This document shows positions 1-11,119 of a stretch of DNA of 64,000 nt, piece by piece. Each line of letters begins with the position of its first letter. Position 1 is the first letter of the stretch. Position numbers and translations under genes: made by a program. The stretch is from Podarcis raffonei (taxonomy: Eukaryota > Chordata > Lepidosauria > Squamata > Lacertidae). The notes under the pieces were generated by a model. It did no database searches and was not told the origin of the DNA. It worked only from the letters and a program-made list of their open reading frames with translations. The stretch covers positions 98,280,534 to 98,344,533 of the forward strand of contig NC_070606.1 in assembly GCF_027172205.1 (NCBI RefSeq). Reading direction: 5' to 3'.

Positions 1-2039
1 TTTCAATTTTTTTAGAGTTGTCAGACCCACTTTTTTGTTGACCACACATGGCTGCCCTGTCTATTGCACTGCATTTCTTCAAAGGGATCACAAAGACACT
101 AGAGACCACATAAAATGTGGCTTCAAAGTTCTGAACAGGGTGTCCTACTTTGGTGTGAAATAATGCTGATTAGAATGCTTAAAATGCAGGCCGCCATATG
201 CCCAAACCTTTGCTTTTCCAAATCTCTTTTCCAAATCCACTTTGTCCAACCTTCTATTACTAAATTGATTACAGCTTTAGCTACTGCTCCCCTTCCTCCT
301 CACCCTTTAACCATCTGTGCAGATTCTGCCCAATTTAAAAAACATCTACTGAGGAACAAGCTGAACACATCTTCAGTGCTTTAGTTCTTAAAGATATGAA
401 AGCACCACCGCCTCTCTAAAAAGACAACACCAAATGATATCTTAAAAGTCATGCATGTGACTTCAGACAAAAAGTATCCTTTCACAAGCAAAAAAAAAGA
501 GAACCAGTTTTCAGTATTTTATTACTTGGAAATCCCACAACCTACCAGTGAGCAAACACGAAAATACTGATACCCAGCTATTATTTTAAAACATTAAAAG
601 AATTCAAGGGTCATCTAGTCTGTAACACAACCTGAAACATTTTACTACCATTTTAACCATTCAAAAATGAAGTAAAGAACTATTTGAAGTAATCATCACA
701 GTCCTCTGCTTTTTATTCTGGGACAATTAATGAACAAGAATTCATAAAGAGTCAATCAACTCCTTGCAGAGATTTATCACGGATTACAAACCGATTTGAT
801 TAGTTAAGCCTAGCTCTTTCAGAAGATGGGCTGAGCAGCAATGTAAATATTTGACAACATGTATAGTAGCTGCCTTTGCTACTAGTTCTGTTTACTTCTG
901 TTTGCCTATTGCTATCACAACTCAGGTGATTAAAATTTTATCTCACTAAAAACACTGTGTTCAAATCATTGCTCAGTCATAAACAAGATCGGAAGTTCTT
1001 CAATCTTCCAAGCCATGACTTAGAGAACAGGGAGCAAGTCCTGTGCTCATGCACTTGGGGTTAACAGAATATTTCCTGGTTTGATGACGACACAATTTGC
1101 CGCCAAATTAACAAATTGTAGTTTGAGTGAGTCCTCTAAACTAGGATCAAACTGAGGTTTGCATACCATAGTTTGCCAATTTGGAATTAAACAGCAAAAT
1201 GTGATTTAATCAAAGTAGAAAAAATTACATTAAGCCTAGAAATGCAGATCATGGCTATTTGCCCATGTCTCACTGTAAACGCTTTAAAAGCAGCAGTTGG
1301 AACACAATATATTTTTCAATTACCTTAGCCTTTTTACTTTAAAATAAAAATATCCTAGCGTGTTTTAAATTCTCTTTTACTGTAAGCTCCCTTGGAGACT
1401 GTTAAGAAGAATATAAATATTTTAAATAAGCCAAACTTTTTCTGCCTCCAATATGTTGTTCAATTCTTGAACAATTAGAATGGATGGGAACTGGGTGACA
1501 GCTAGTGTTCCCACAAACTACTGTAAAAGTACAATGAGCCTCAACGAAGACAATAGAGAACAAATGGACTATTGTTTATCATTCTAACCAGCTAATCATT
1601 CATTGCAATGAGGATTTTATACAGATGCTTTCTATCATGTGCCTTTGAGAAGTGTTCTCTCAGAATTGCTTCTTGTTGCTATACTGTTTTAAATGCCTGT
1701 TAAAAACTTTATACCCAGAAATGTAATTTAGTTGCACAAGCTTGATTTAAAATTCTGGCTGACTTTACTGATGTATGTTTTACAATTGTTTTATATTATT
1801 TTATGTGTTATGACTTAAGAGCTCTTCCAAAGCATGGTATAGGTGATTCTAAAAATAAAATAAAGGCCAGAAACATTTCCCAAAGAGAGCAGCCTTGTTT
1901 GATATGAAGATCAATTTCAGAGCCGACATGAAGGGTAAAGGAGTTGGATGTGGAACAAATACCTGCCAAGTTATCAACCTGCGATGTATGAAAACAGGGA
2001 CATTTCTAGTAAATCGTGATGGAAGACACAGATCTTTCC

Positions 2040-2340
2040 ATATGAGCCTAACTGGAACCTGATATCATCTTCTGAGGGTGGCAACATAAGAACAGCCTTC
2101 TCTGCAGTGACTTCCCACTTGTGGAACGCTCTCCCCAGGGAAGTTAGCCTGGGACACCTTTATACACCTTTAGGTGCCAAGCAAAAACGTTCCTTTTTTT
2201 TAAAACCAGGCCTTTGGTTGATCTGATTTACATCCTATGCCTTTCTAAAATATTTGGGGGGGGGCGGGGGGATATTGGGTTGTTCTTTTTATTTTTATTA
2301 GGTATTTTGTCGTTTTACATCTTGATTTTATTCTAATAAT
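2040..2340 (+). repeat. Old L2-like LINE 3' remnant
   Basis: A short degenerate translation (RTAFSAVTSHLWNALPREV) matches the C-terminal end of L2-like ORF2, where younger copies in this window read [15 protein letters not shown]. It is followed by a T-rich 3' region. Ends are approximate and the copy is old. Confidence 0.6.
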
Positions 2341-3044
2341 AACCTTAGTCTTCTTATTTTCAACTACATGGTTAGGATAAGAAAGGTTACGCTATCTGTG
2401 ACACAGCAGCTGAGACAAAAAGGGATATCCTCAAGTTAATTGCTAAGTATTTAACCTGACAGGGCTATGTTATGACATATTTTGAAAACAATCATGCTTA
2501 CCAAGTGGTAAAAGGAGTGTAACCACAGTTTAATTTATCTTATGGTAAGGCAGCACAGGGTCTTGACTCCCTGAACCTGCAATACACAGGTTAACAGCAC
2601 TGTGTGGCTGTCTAGCCACAACCTTGTTTTGAATCCACTCATCCATGGGTCAGTGAAGGCTATATTTGCCTTGGAAATACAGAGAACAACACTGAACACA
2701 TGGTTCTGATGAACTAAGATCTTTTTACTTTTAGAACATTACTATGATTATTTATTTTCTTTATTTATCATCCAACTTTCCTCCAACAAGCTCAAGGCAG
2801 CATCCGTAGCTCTTGCCACTTCATTTCCTCCTCCCAATAACCCTGTGAAATAGGTTAGGCTGAAAGGACAGTGACTGGAGGGTGGAGGAAAAACTAAGTC
2901 AAATAACCTGATATGAGAAATCAGCAAAGAGCCTACGAGGGGGAAGAGACATTGGAGGTCACCTAGTTCAACCTTCCTGCACAAAGTAGAACGTAACTGA
3001 TAGATACCATCCAGCCTCTGCTTTAATATCTCTGGAGAAGGTAA

Positions 3045-3345
3045 AGAGGAATGGTAAAGGACCCCTGGGCAGCTAATTCGACTATGGGGTGAGGCGCTCA
3101 TCTCTGCTTAGTTTCAGGCCAAAGGGAGATGGCGTTTGTCTGTGGACAGCTTTTCTAGGACATGTGGCCAGAATGACTAAACCACTTCTGGCACAAAGGG
3201 ACACTGTGACGAGTGCCAGAGCGCACGGAAATGCCATTTATCTTCCCATCATAGTGGTACCTATTTATCTACTCGTGCTGGTATGCTTCTGAACTGCTAT
3301 GCTGGCAGGAGCTGGGACGGAGCAGCAGGAGGACAGCCCACCAGC
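3045..3345 (-). mobile_element. Sauria SINE, old copy
   Basis: On the plus strand this reads as the reverse complement of a Sauria SINE: a tail-like GGTAAAGGACCCCTGG, then GGACATGTGGCCAGAATGAC and GGTACCTATTTATCTACT. It is clearly more diverged than the other Sauria copies here and its tRNA-derived head is degraded. Ends are approximate. Confidence 0.7.
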
Positions 3346-3604
3346 TCTGAAGAAGTCTGCTCCTTTACTGAGCTGCTCTTGCTGTTAGGATGTTTCTCCT
3401 AATGTTGAGCTAAAATCTGCTTCCCTGCAAATACCATCTTATCACAACCAGATGATCATAAACAATGATTAAAAGCTTAGAAAATAAAGCTGTGCATACA
3501 GCTGCTTTCTTGCAGTCAGGAAAACTGTAGAACAGGGTCATTCCAGGACCTTGGTACTATCCACTTTTACAACCTTACAGTGGCAGCAGCAATAAACAGC
3601 CATC

Positions 3605-3862
3605 GTGAAGCTAAGGCTCCAAGACTTTGGCCACCTCATGAGAAGAGAAGACTCCCTGGAAAAGACCCTGATGTTGGGAAAGATGGAGGGCGCAAAGAGA
3701 AGGGGACGACAGAGGACGAGATGATGGGACAGTGTTCTCGAAGCTACTAACATGAGTTTGACCAAACTGCGGGAGGCAGTGGAAGACAGGAGTGCCTGGC
3801 GTGCTCTGGTCCATGAGGTCACGAAGAGTCGGACACAACTAAACAACAACAGAGTCCATGAA
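3605..3862 (+). mobile_element. BovB (RTE) LINE 3' end, copy 1
   Basis: The sequence corresponds to the last part of BovB ORF2 (tyrosine-phenylalanine-glycine-histidine-leucine block through the RSAWRAL segment) and the characteristic end GTCACGAAGAGTCGGACACA followed by an AAC-rich tail. It is in the same orientation as the younger copy 2.8 kb downstream and is more diverged in its 5' part. It is 5'-truncated, as most BovB copies are. Confidence 0.85.
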
Positions 3863-4129
3863 AGGTCCATGTATGCCACATACTTCGTTCCCCATTTGTT
3901 AACTCGCAATGCAGCTGAATAGCTTCACACTGTAACAGCCCTACTGGGCTTGATCTATGTACTATCCAGCAATAACCTTGCAAACAAGTCCACTAAAATA
4001 ACATGCCTAGATTTCATTAGAGCACACATACCTATTTGTTAAGACATTTGTGGCCTAGAAAAGGCCAGCGTGGCAAGCACACTGGGGCTAGAAATTCTAA
4101 TTTCACATATGGGGTCTGAACCAGCTGTG

Positions 4130-4765
4130 ACTGACCAGGAAGACCACCTTGGTCACCTCTCTTCAAAAATGACATTGCAGAGCTGGAAAAGGTTCAGAAA
4201 ACAGAGTAACTCTCCTATGAGAAACAACATTTGGAGCGTATTAGTTTAAAAAGAAAGGGCAGGGAAGGCAGGGGGCATGACTGAGGTGTACAAGATTATG
4301 CATGATGCAGAGGAAGTGGATAGGGAAAAGTTTCTGTCCCTCTCTCATAAAACTAAAACTCAGGGTCATCCAATGAAGCTAAATGTTGGGAGACTCAGGA
4401 TAGACAAAAGGAGGGACCTCTTCACGGAGGGCATAGCTAAAACTATGGGATTCACTCCCACAAGAGGCAGTCAAGGCCCCCAATATGGGTGGCTTTAAAG
4501 GGGGATTAGATACGGTAATTCATGGAGCACAAGGCTATCAATGGCTACCAGACTGGCCACAATGGCTATATTCTACCTCCACTGCCAGATGCAGTATGAC
4601 ATGGAGCATCAGTTGTTGGGAACCATGGTGGGGAGAATGCTGTTGCACTCAGGTCCTAGAATAAAATGCTGGACAAGATGGGACTTGGACCTGATCCAGC
4701 AAGGCTCTTCTTATGTTCTTAGAGCTTCTCTGCCTGAAGGCAATTCTTCCTTCACATAAGTGGCC
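4130..4765 (+). mobile_element. CR1/L3-clade LINE 3' fragment
   Basis: The frame at 4277-4498 reads TEVYKIMHDAEEVDREKFLS, GHPMKLNVGRLRIDKRRDLF and then a GGFKGGLDT-like stretch. This resembles the post-RT tail of CR1/L3-type ORF2. A 3'UTR follows that recurs at 43430, 46250 and, inverted, at 39250 and 53200. The copy is decayed and 5'-truncated. Confidence 0.75.
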
Positions 4766-6055
4766 ACATGAACAACCATTTTACAAAGATGATCTATAGC
4801 CCAGTCTAACAGCTTTGAGCTGTCTAAAGGGTTTCAAAGCAGATACATGTTTTAAGTAAGGCCTGCATTCTGGCTTCATCCAATGGAGGCAACTATGCAA
4901 CACTTCATTCACTACAATATGTTGAATCCTGCATTTCTGCTACTGCATGCAGTGTACTATACAGAACCAACAAGGTTTCAATCTACATTGGGAACTTTCT
5001 TTTTAAAGATTGAGGCTAGGGATTGACAAGGAAGTAGTAAAAATAAGGGTAAGAGGCTTAAATGTAAACTGACAGGGAATAGAATTAAGAGACGTTTTTG
5101 CACGGAAAGGCATTAGATTAACAGTTGTTTTAGGTAAGTGTCTGATGACATTCGGACCATCTATTTATTCATTTAAATCTAACTAAACATCTCTCAACTC
5201 TATCTCCAAATAAACTTTTTAAAAGGAGCAGATGCCACAGCTAACTATTGTTCCTTATATTTTACTGCATCTTAAGGGCTTGTTTACATTTTATATTTCT
5301 GCTCAGGAAAGTTTCATTTCATTAAATGTGCCCCCTTAGTTTTATCCCACTGTCAGCATTTATTTATTTATGTATGGCAGTCTCCAATATTACAAAACCC
5401 TCAAAAATAGAAAAGTTGGAACTAGATCTTGTAAGCAAACAATTCCTACTCCAGCAGCTAATTTTCTTCATGCAGAATAATATTCTGCTTTATACTTCAG
5501 ATCTATACAGTATAAGCACCTGACATACAATGTTATCAGCCCTGTGCATCACTTTGTGTGGCACCTCACAGCTCTGGCTTTCTAACAGAAGAGTGTAAGG
5601 GGCAAAAGCTGGTGAAAGGACTAGATGCCACCGATCTTCTCAAAGGTGCTAAATAAAAGCTGTTTCCAGCCTTACTTCACAATTGGCAGCACTAATGACA
5701 GCTGGCATTTTAAATATGGAGAAGGGACTGGGGTGAGTATGTAACATTATTGCCTGTCCCAAACAGCATGGAGAATGGAAGAACGTAAGCAATTATTGAT
5801 TATGAAGGGATGAGAACAGACAGGAATGGATTTTAAACTGTACTGCATTGTGCTGTGAAGCACAAGTGCTAAACCACAGCCGAGCATCTTAAGAAAGCAG
5901 AATAACTGAAGTCAGACAATCTACACCTCCAGCCTAAATACAGCAAGTTTACTTTTAAGCAAGCATGCTCAGGGCTTACAGCTGTAGGCTCACTTAATTT
6001 GTTTCTAAGCTTCTGAGGCCATGTGCCATATTCCCATTTTGAAACTGCGGTAGTC

Positions 6056-6246
6056 ATTAAGAGCATGAGCTATGAACCGGAAAGTCCCCCGATCAAATCA
6101 CAGCTCAGCCAGCTCATCTCACTAGGTGGCCTTAGGCAAGCCTCTCTCTCTCAGCTTCACCCCTCATCAGTAATAGGGGAATAATACTTCTAGCCCAACT
6201 TACAGGGTTGATGGCATTACTGCGAATGTATCCGAGCACTTGGAGA
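6056..6246 (+). mobile_element. MIR/CORE-SINE relic
   Basis: The order of blocks follows the MIR consensus: TTAAGAGCATGAGCT, then GGCCTTAGGCAAGCC, CTCAGCTTCACCCCTCATCAG, and AACTTACAGGGTTGATGGC. It is an ancient amniote element with scattered substitutions. Ends are approximate. Confidence 0.7.
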
Positions 6247-6398
6247 AAAGCAGGACTGTTGGTTTTTATCCAAAGAAATATGATCTGTAGTACTTTAAAA
6301 ATAGTATTAGATTTCTCAAATATTATTTTCAGCCAGGTTTTTAAAAATCCCTTAAAAATCAAGTATACCACAACAAATATATGATTGGTTCTACTATC

Positions 6399-6709
6399 CA
6401 TTCTGAAGGAAATCAGCCCTGAGTGCTCACTGGAAGGACAGATCCTGAAGCTGAGGCTCCAATACTTTGGCCACCTCATGAGAAGAGAAGACTCCCTGGA
6501 AAAGACCCTGGTGTTGGGAAAGATGGAGGGCACAAGGAGAAGGGGACGACGGAGGACGAGATGGTGGGACAATGTTCTCGAAGCTACTAACATGAGTTTG
6601 ACCAAACTGCGGGAGGCAGTGGAAGACAGGAGTGCCTGGCGTGCTCTGGTCCAGGGGGTCACGAAGAGCCGGGCACGACTAAACGACTAAACAACAACAA
6701 CTATCTTAA
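6399..6709 (+). mobile_element. BovB (RTE) LINE 3' end, copy 2
   Basis: An uninterrupted frame ends at 6690 and contains SILKEISPECSLEGQ, LQYFGHLMRREDSLEKTL, RRRTRWWDNVLEATNMSL and VTKSRARLND followed by stop. This is the BovB ORF2 C-terminus. The end GGGCACGACTAAACGACTAA plus AACAACAAC is the known BovB 3' terminus. The open frame indicates a younger insertion than the copy at 3605. It is 5'-truncated. BovB is known for horizontal transfer between squamates and ruminants. Confidence 0.9.
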
Positions 6710-8139
6710 CAAAGTCTGCAGTATTCTTAACATGGAAAGATGTAGTACAGCATTCCAGCTGAGGAAATCTGGTCTGTACACCCTATTATTCACAGCTTAC
6801 ACCCTACTATTCACAACTTAATGCTGACCCATCCCAAGATCACTCTGCAGGTCCACAGGCAGACTTTTGAACCCAGGTCCCACAGGTTTCACATCCAGAA
6901 ATCTTTCAACTTCATCTTTTTCTGCTAGCAAACCTGTTTCAAACCACACAAATTTTGCGAAAAGTTGTATCAGAATCAAGTTTGCAGCCACAGATGGTAA
7001 CATCTGAATTCATCTAACAATGGAGATTAAGACGTTTCACAATGATGACTCATAGTATTTGTATTTATAATAAACACTTCTAGACATAGTCACATGTCAA
7101 ATGATACAAAATAAACACTGTGCTTCCATTCACTGAATTCCTCCCCCCCCCCTTTCTTGGCTATTTGACTATTCATCTGGGTTCATCTGCATTCTGTTTA
7201 TCCCACATAGTCCAGTTTGACAGCTTGTTCTCATTTAGACAGACCTGTAAATACTTAATCTACTTTGAATTATTCTATCCATCCTAAATACAGGCTGCCA
7301 CAATTGGGCTCCATTTGCTTGTGTAAGCGTACTATGAAATTGGCAGTTACCAGGCCGTCAAGCCCATATTTAGAGTGGAATTTTCAACCGTACAACGAAC
7401 AAATACACATTCATGCGACAGCATTTTTTGCAGAGTGAAAGAGTTCCTACCCAGTCCCCAGGCTCCAAGTCTTCACTACCCCACAATAAAAAAGTGTCCT
7501 GCTTTTTCAATTCCTCACAGATCCCTGGGTCCAGCTCTACCGGTGCCCACCCTAGATGCCACCCTCGAAATGCTGCCATCTATTCTCCAGCAGGTTCTCC
7601 CAGCCTACAGGGGCCCATGAAATACCCTCTTAAGTCGGGGTAGGGGGAGAAGAGGGAAGTGTTCCAGATGGTGGACTATTCCACTGTGGGGGTTTCCCTA
7701 TTCCTCGGGGACTCCCTAATTCTCCAGGGATCAAGACCCTTATTCACCACCACCCATTATGCTTTCAAAATTATTTTGAATCATTTCGATTTGTGGAGGA
7801 GGGAGTGGCAGTTGTACACCACATTTCACACTCATACGGTAGAAAAGAAGGAAACTTTACAGTCCTCAGCTGAACCAAAGCCTTCGTGTGTGCAACTGCT
7901 CATATTAATCATTTGTCAGCTAAAGCTCTCCTCCTCCCCTCGATCAAGTTTAGATTGTGAGGCTCCTTGGGGCAGGGACCTGCCTTTTGCACCTCTCTCT
8001 CTGGACATACAACCAAACTGATGGTGCTATGTTGCCATCTTGGGGGTCCCTTTGAACAGAAAGGCAGGTTAGAACAGCTGTCATATGGAAGAAGGAACAA
8101 GCTTGTTTTTTCCTGCCCCGCTGGAGGGTAGGATTCGAA

Positions 8140-8395
8140 CAAATGGCTTCAGGTTACCAGAAAGGAGATTCTGATCCAACATCAGGAAAAACTTTCCGAC
8201 AGTAAAAGCTATTTGACAGTGGAACAGTCCCCGTCAGGAGGTTGTGGACTCTCTTTCCTTGCAGATTTTTGAGCAGAGGTTGGACGGCCACATGTCATAT
8301 ATGATCTAGCTGAGATTCCTGAATTGCAGGGGGTTGGACTAGATGACCCTTGGTGTTCTGTCCAACTCTACAATTCTATGATTCTAAGTGTTTTT
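8140..8395 (+). mobile_element. CR1 LINE 3' end
   Basis: The sequence ends with GGGGGTTGGACTAGATGACC and TCCAACTCTACAATTCTATG ATTCT, the CR1 3' terminus with its short ATTCTATG repeat. About 200 bases of upstream CR1 sequence (GTTGGACGGCCACATGTCAT) are present. Confidence 0.8.
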
Positions 8396-9041
8396 AATAA
8401 ATCTAATATCTAAGCTACACAAACATTTTCCCCCATTCTACTTTTGCAGGATCATTTTCTCATTTTCTGTGATCCCAGAAGTATAATATTTCATAAATAA
8501 CACCACATAATACATTCAACACCACTTTGGCATCCAGTGCAGGTGGTTTGTAATATACAAATGCTTGTATTACAGATACAAAATCCACACATAAGCGGCC
8601 CACAACTTATGCTTATTTACTCAGAGATCAGTCTACTGACTTCAAATGAGGCTTACTCCCCAGTAAGTGTTTTGAAGACTGCAATCATAACACCACCTAT
8701 CTGAAATTAACCCCAATACTGGTAATTGCATTTATTTGCAAGCATCCCAATTCATGCATACTGGCATGAAACAATTCACTAATCCACACAATTTTTGTGG
8801 AATAGCAGGGCAATGTTTACTTAGAAGTAAGTCCCAGGGAGATCAATTGGGCATACTCCCCAGTAAATAAGGTTCTAGCAGCCTTACCAGGGTGGTCTAC
8901 AAGTATGGCTGCACATTTTGACTAGCACTGCGAAGCATCCTTGGCTCTTGGGGCTCACCAGCACAGACACACACACAACCCAACTAAGAAGGAAGGAAAG
9001 CAGCCTTCGCCTCGCTCCCACACTCTGGTTAGAGTTACAAA

Positions 9042-9237
9042 GCAGCCTTTCTGGCATCGTGGTTAAGGGTGTCAGATGAAGACCTGGGAAGCCAGGGTAC
9101 AAATCCCTACTCAGTGATGAAGCTCAATGAGTGACCTTAGGTGCCAGTCACTCTCAGTCCGACCCCCCTCACAGGATTACTCTGAGGATAAAATGGGGAA
9201 GGGGAGATCTCTATGCACCACACTGAGCTCCTAGGAG
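9042..9237 (+). mobile_element. tRNA-derived MIR-like lizard SINE, degraded
   Basis: It reads GTGGTTAAGGGTGTCAGATG, GACCTGGGAAGCCAGGGTAC, then a CTCACAGGATTACTCTGAGG block and a CACTGAGCTCCTAGGAGG end. It is the same SINE type as 9796, 10350 and 35274 but older. Confidence 0.6.
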
Positions 9238-9785
9238 GAATCATAGAATTGTAGGCTTGGAAAGGACCTCAAGGGGCATCTAGTCCAACCCCATGCAATA
9301 CCGCTAAATAATCCCTGGCAAATGACCATCCAACCTCTGCTTAAAAACCTCCAGAGAAACAGAACCCAGCACCTTCTAAGAGAGTCCATTCTACTGTCGA
9401 ACAGCTCTTACCGTCAGAAAGTCCTTCCTAATGTTTTTGCTCCAGGTTCCATGTGACCCCTTCAGATACTTGAAGATGGCTATCATATGTCCTCTCTGTC
9501 TACTCTCCCTCAGGCTAAACATACTCAACTCCCTTAACCGTTCTTACAAGGCTTGGTTTCCAGACCCTTGATCATCTCGGTCACCTTCCTTTGCACATGT
9601 TGCAGCTTGTCAACAACCTTCTTAAATTGTGGTGGCCAGAACTGGACATGTTACTCCAGGTGGGGTCTGACCGAGGTTGAATAGAGAAGGACTATAACTT
9701 CCCTTGATCTGGACACTGTAACTTCTGTTGATGAGGCCAAGAATCGCATTAGCTTTTTGGCTGCTACATCACACTTGAAAGAAAG
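9238..9785 (-). mobile_element. CR1 LINE 3'UTR, reverse orientation
   Basis: The plus strand begins with ATCATAGAATTGTAGGCTTG and TAGTCCAACCCCATGCAAT, the inverted CR1 3' end. It continues through GTCCTTCCTAATGTTTTTGC, CCTTTGCACATGTTGCAGC and CATTAGCTTTTTGGCTGCTA, which follow the conserved CR1 3' region known from birds and reptiles. At about 550 bp it is one of the longest CR1 pieces here. Confidence 0.85.
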
Positions 9786-9795
9786 GATAGAAAAA

Positions 9796-10012
9796 CTGAG
9801 AGAGCCAGTGTGTTGCAGTAGTTAAGGAGTGTCAGACTAGGACTTGGGAGAGACAAGGGTTCAAATCCCCACTCGGCCATGAAGTTCACCGGGTGGCCTT
9901 GGATGCCAGCCAACCACTGCCTCTCTCTGCCCAACCCACCCCCCACTGGGGTGTTTTGGGGGTTAACTAAAGAGGCGGGGAGAGGAGAAACAATACACAC
10001 TGCCCTTGAGTC
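9796..10012 (+). mobile_element. tRNA-derived MIR-like lizard SINE
   Basis: The head AGCCAGTGTGTTGCAGTAGT TAAGG and B-box-like GGGTTCAAATCCCCACTC are followed by the CTGGGGTGTTTTGGGGGTTA block. It is a moderately old copy of the SINE type seen best at 48143. Confidence 0.65.
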
Positions 10013-10262
10013 ATAGAATCATAGACTTCTAAAGTTGGAAGGGGTCCCGAGGATCATCTAGTCCAACCCCCTGCAATGCAGGAATCTTTTGCCCAACATG
10101 GGACTCAAACCCACAACCCTGAGATTAAGGATCATATTATTGTAGAGTTGAAAGGGACACAAGGGCCATCTAGTCCAACCGCCGCTGCAATGCAGGAATC
10201 TTTTGCCCAACATGGGGATCAAACCAATGACCCTGGCCAACTGACCTATCATATAACCCATG
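10010..10262 (-). mobile_element. Two consecutive CR1-tailed tRNA SINE pieces
   Basis: Two pieces lie head to tail in reverse orientation (10010-10127 and 10128-10262). Each carries the inverted CR1 3' end (CATCTAGTCCAACC, CTGCAATGCAGGAATC) joined to a tRNA-Lys-like 3' half (TTTTGCCCAACATGGG). Both lack the tRNA 5' half or have it degraded. Confidence 0.8.
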
Positions 10263-10349
10263 AAGGAAAAATACGGGATATATTTGTAATGACAGATGCT
10301 AATCTGTGGCAGAGAACAGGTGGAGCCAAATCCAGAATAACCAACGACG

Positions 10350-10590
10350 CATGGAACGAAGACCTGGGTTCGAGTCCCGTCCCCCCACTCAGCTCACTGA
10401 GTGTCGGGGGGGGGGGAACCACTGCCTCTCTCAGCCTAGCCCACCTCACAGGGGTGTTGTGGAGGTGGCCGGAAGAGGGCGGGGAAAGAAAACCATGTAT
10501 GCCCACCGTCGGATTAAAAGGCGGGCTATGAACGTGACCAACGAAGCAGTCCAGCCAATAAAATAAATAGGTGGAGGGGCGCAAAGAGGG
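10350..10590 (+). mobile_element. tRNA-derived MIR-like lizard SINE, GC-rich copy
   Basis: Blocks GACCTGGGTTCGAGTCCCGT, CTCACAGGGGTGTTGTGGAG and GGATTAAAAGGCGGGCTATG place it in the same SINE type as 9796. It abuts the minisatellite on its left. Confidence 0.6.
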
Positions 10591-10629
10591 CCATTTGGGC
10601 CAGCGCCCCTGGAGGAGACCCTCTTGCCC

Positions 10630-11115
10630 TCCCCCCAAACACTGAGGGGTGGGGGGAGCACCCCTTGTCCCCCCAAACACTGAGGGGTGGGGGGAACACC
10701 CCTTGCCCCCCAAACACTGAGGGGTGGAGGGAACACCCTTTGTCCCCCAAACACTGAGGAATGGAGGGAACACCCTTTGTCCCCCAAACACTGAGGGGTG
10801 GGGGAGCACCCTTTGCCCCCCCAAACACAGAGGGGTGGAGGGAAACCCCTTGCCCCCCCAAACACTGAGGGGTGGGGGGAGCACCCTTTGCCCCCCCAAA
10901 CACTGAGGGGTGGGGGAGCACCCCTTGCCCCCCAAACACTAAGGGGTGGGGGGAGCACGCCTTGCCCCCCCAAACACTGAGGGGTGGGGGAGCACTCTTT
11001 GCCCCCCAAACACTGAGGGGTGGAGGGAGCACTCTTTGCCCCCCAAACACTGAGGGGTGGAGGGAACACCCCTTGCCCCCCAAACACAGAGGGGTGGGGG
11101 GAGCACGCCTTGCCC
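10630..11115. repeat. 37-bp minisatellite, 13 units, in LRCH3 intron 1
   Basis: Thirteen units are recognisable by AAACACTGAG (variants AAACACAGAG, AAACACTAAG) starting near 10637, 10675, 10712, 10749, 10786, 10823, 10860, 10898, 10934, 10972, 11008, 11045 and 11082. Spacing is 36-38, mostly 37. The unit contains runs of 4-7 C and 4-6 G, so both strands carry G-tracts. The array ends about 93 bp inside the intron from the LRCH3 exon 1 donor. Because 37 is not a multiple of three and the unit lacks stops in several phases, long frames are open on both strands; these are not genes. Confidence 0.95.
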
Positions 11116-11119
11116 CCTC

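Noticed and set aside
6385-6690. 101-residue frame as a host gene
   Set aside because: It is the BovB ORF2 C-terminus.
1-10500. LRCH3 exon 2 inside the window
   Set aside because: No minus-strand frame resembles the first LRR (LSRNRLSEIP) with splice sites.
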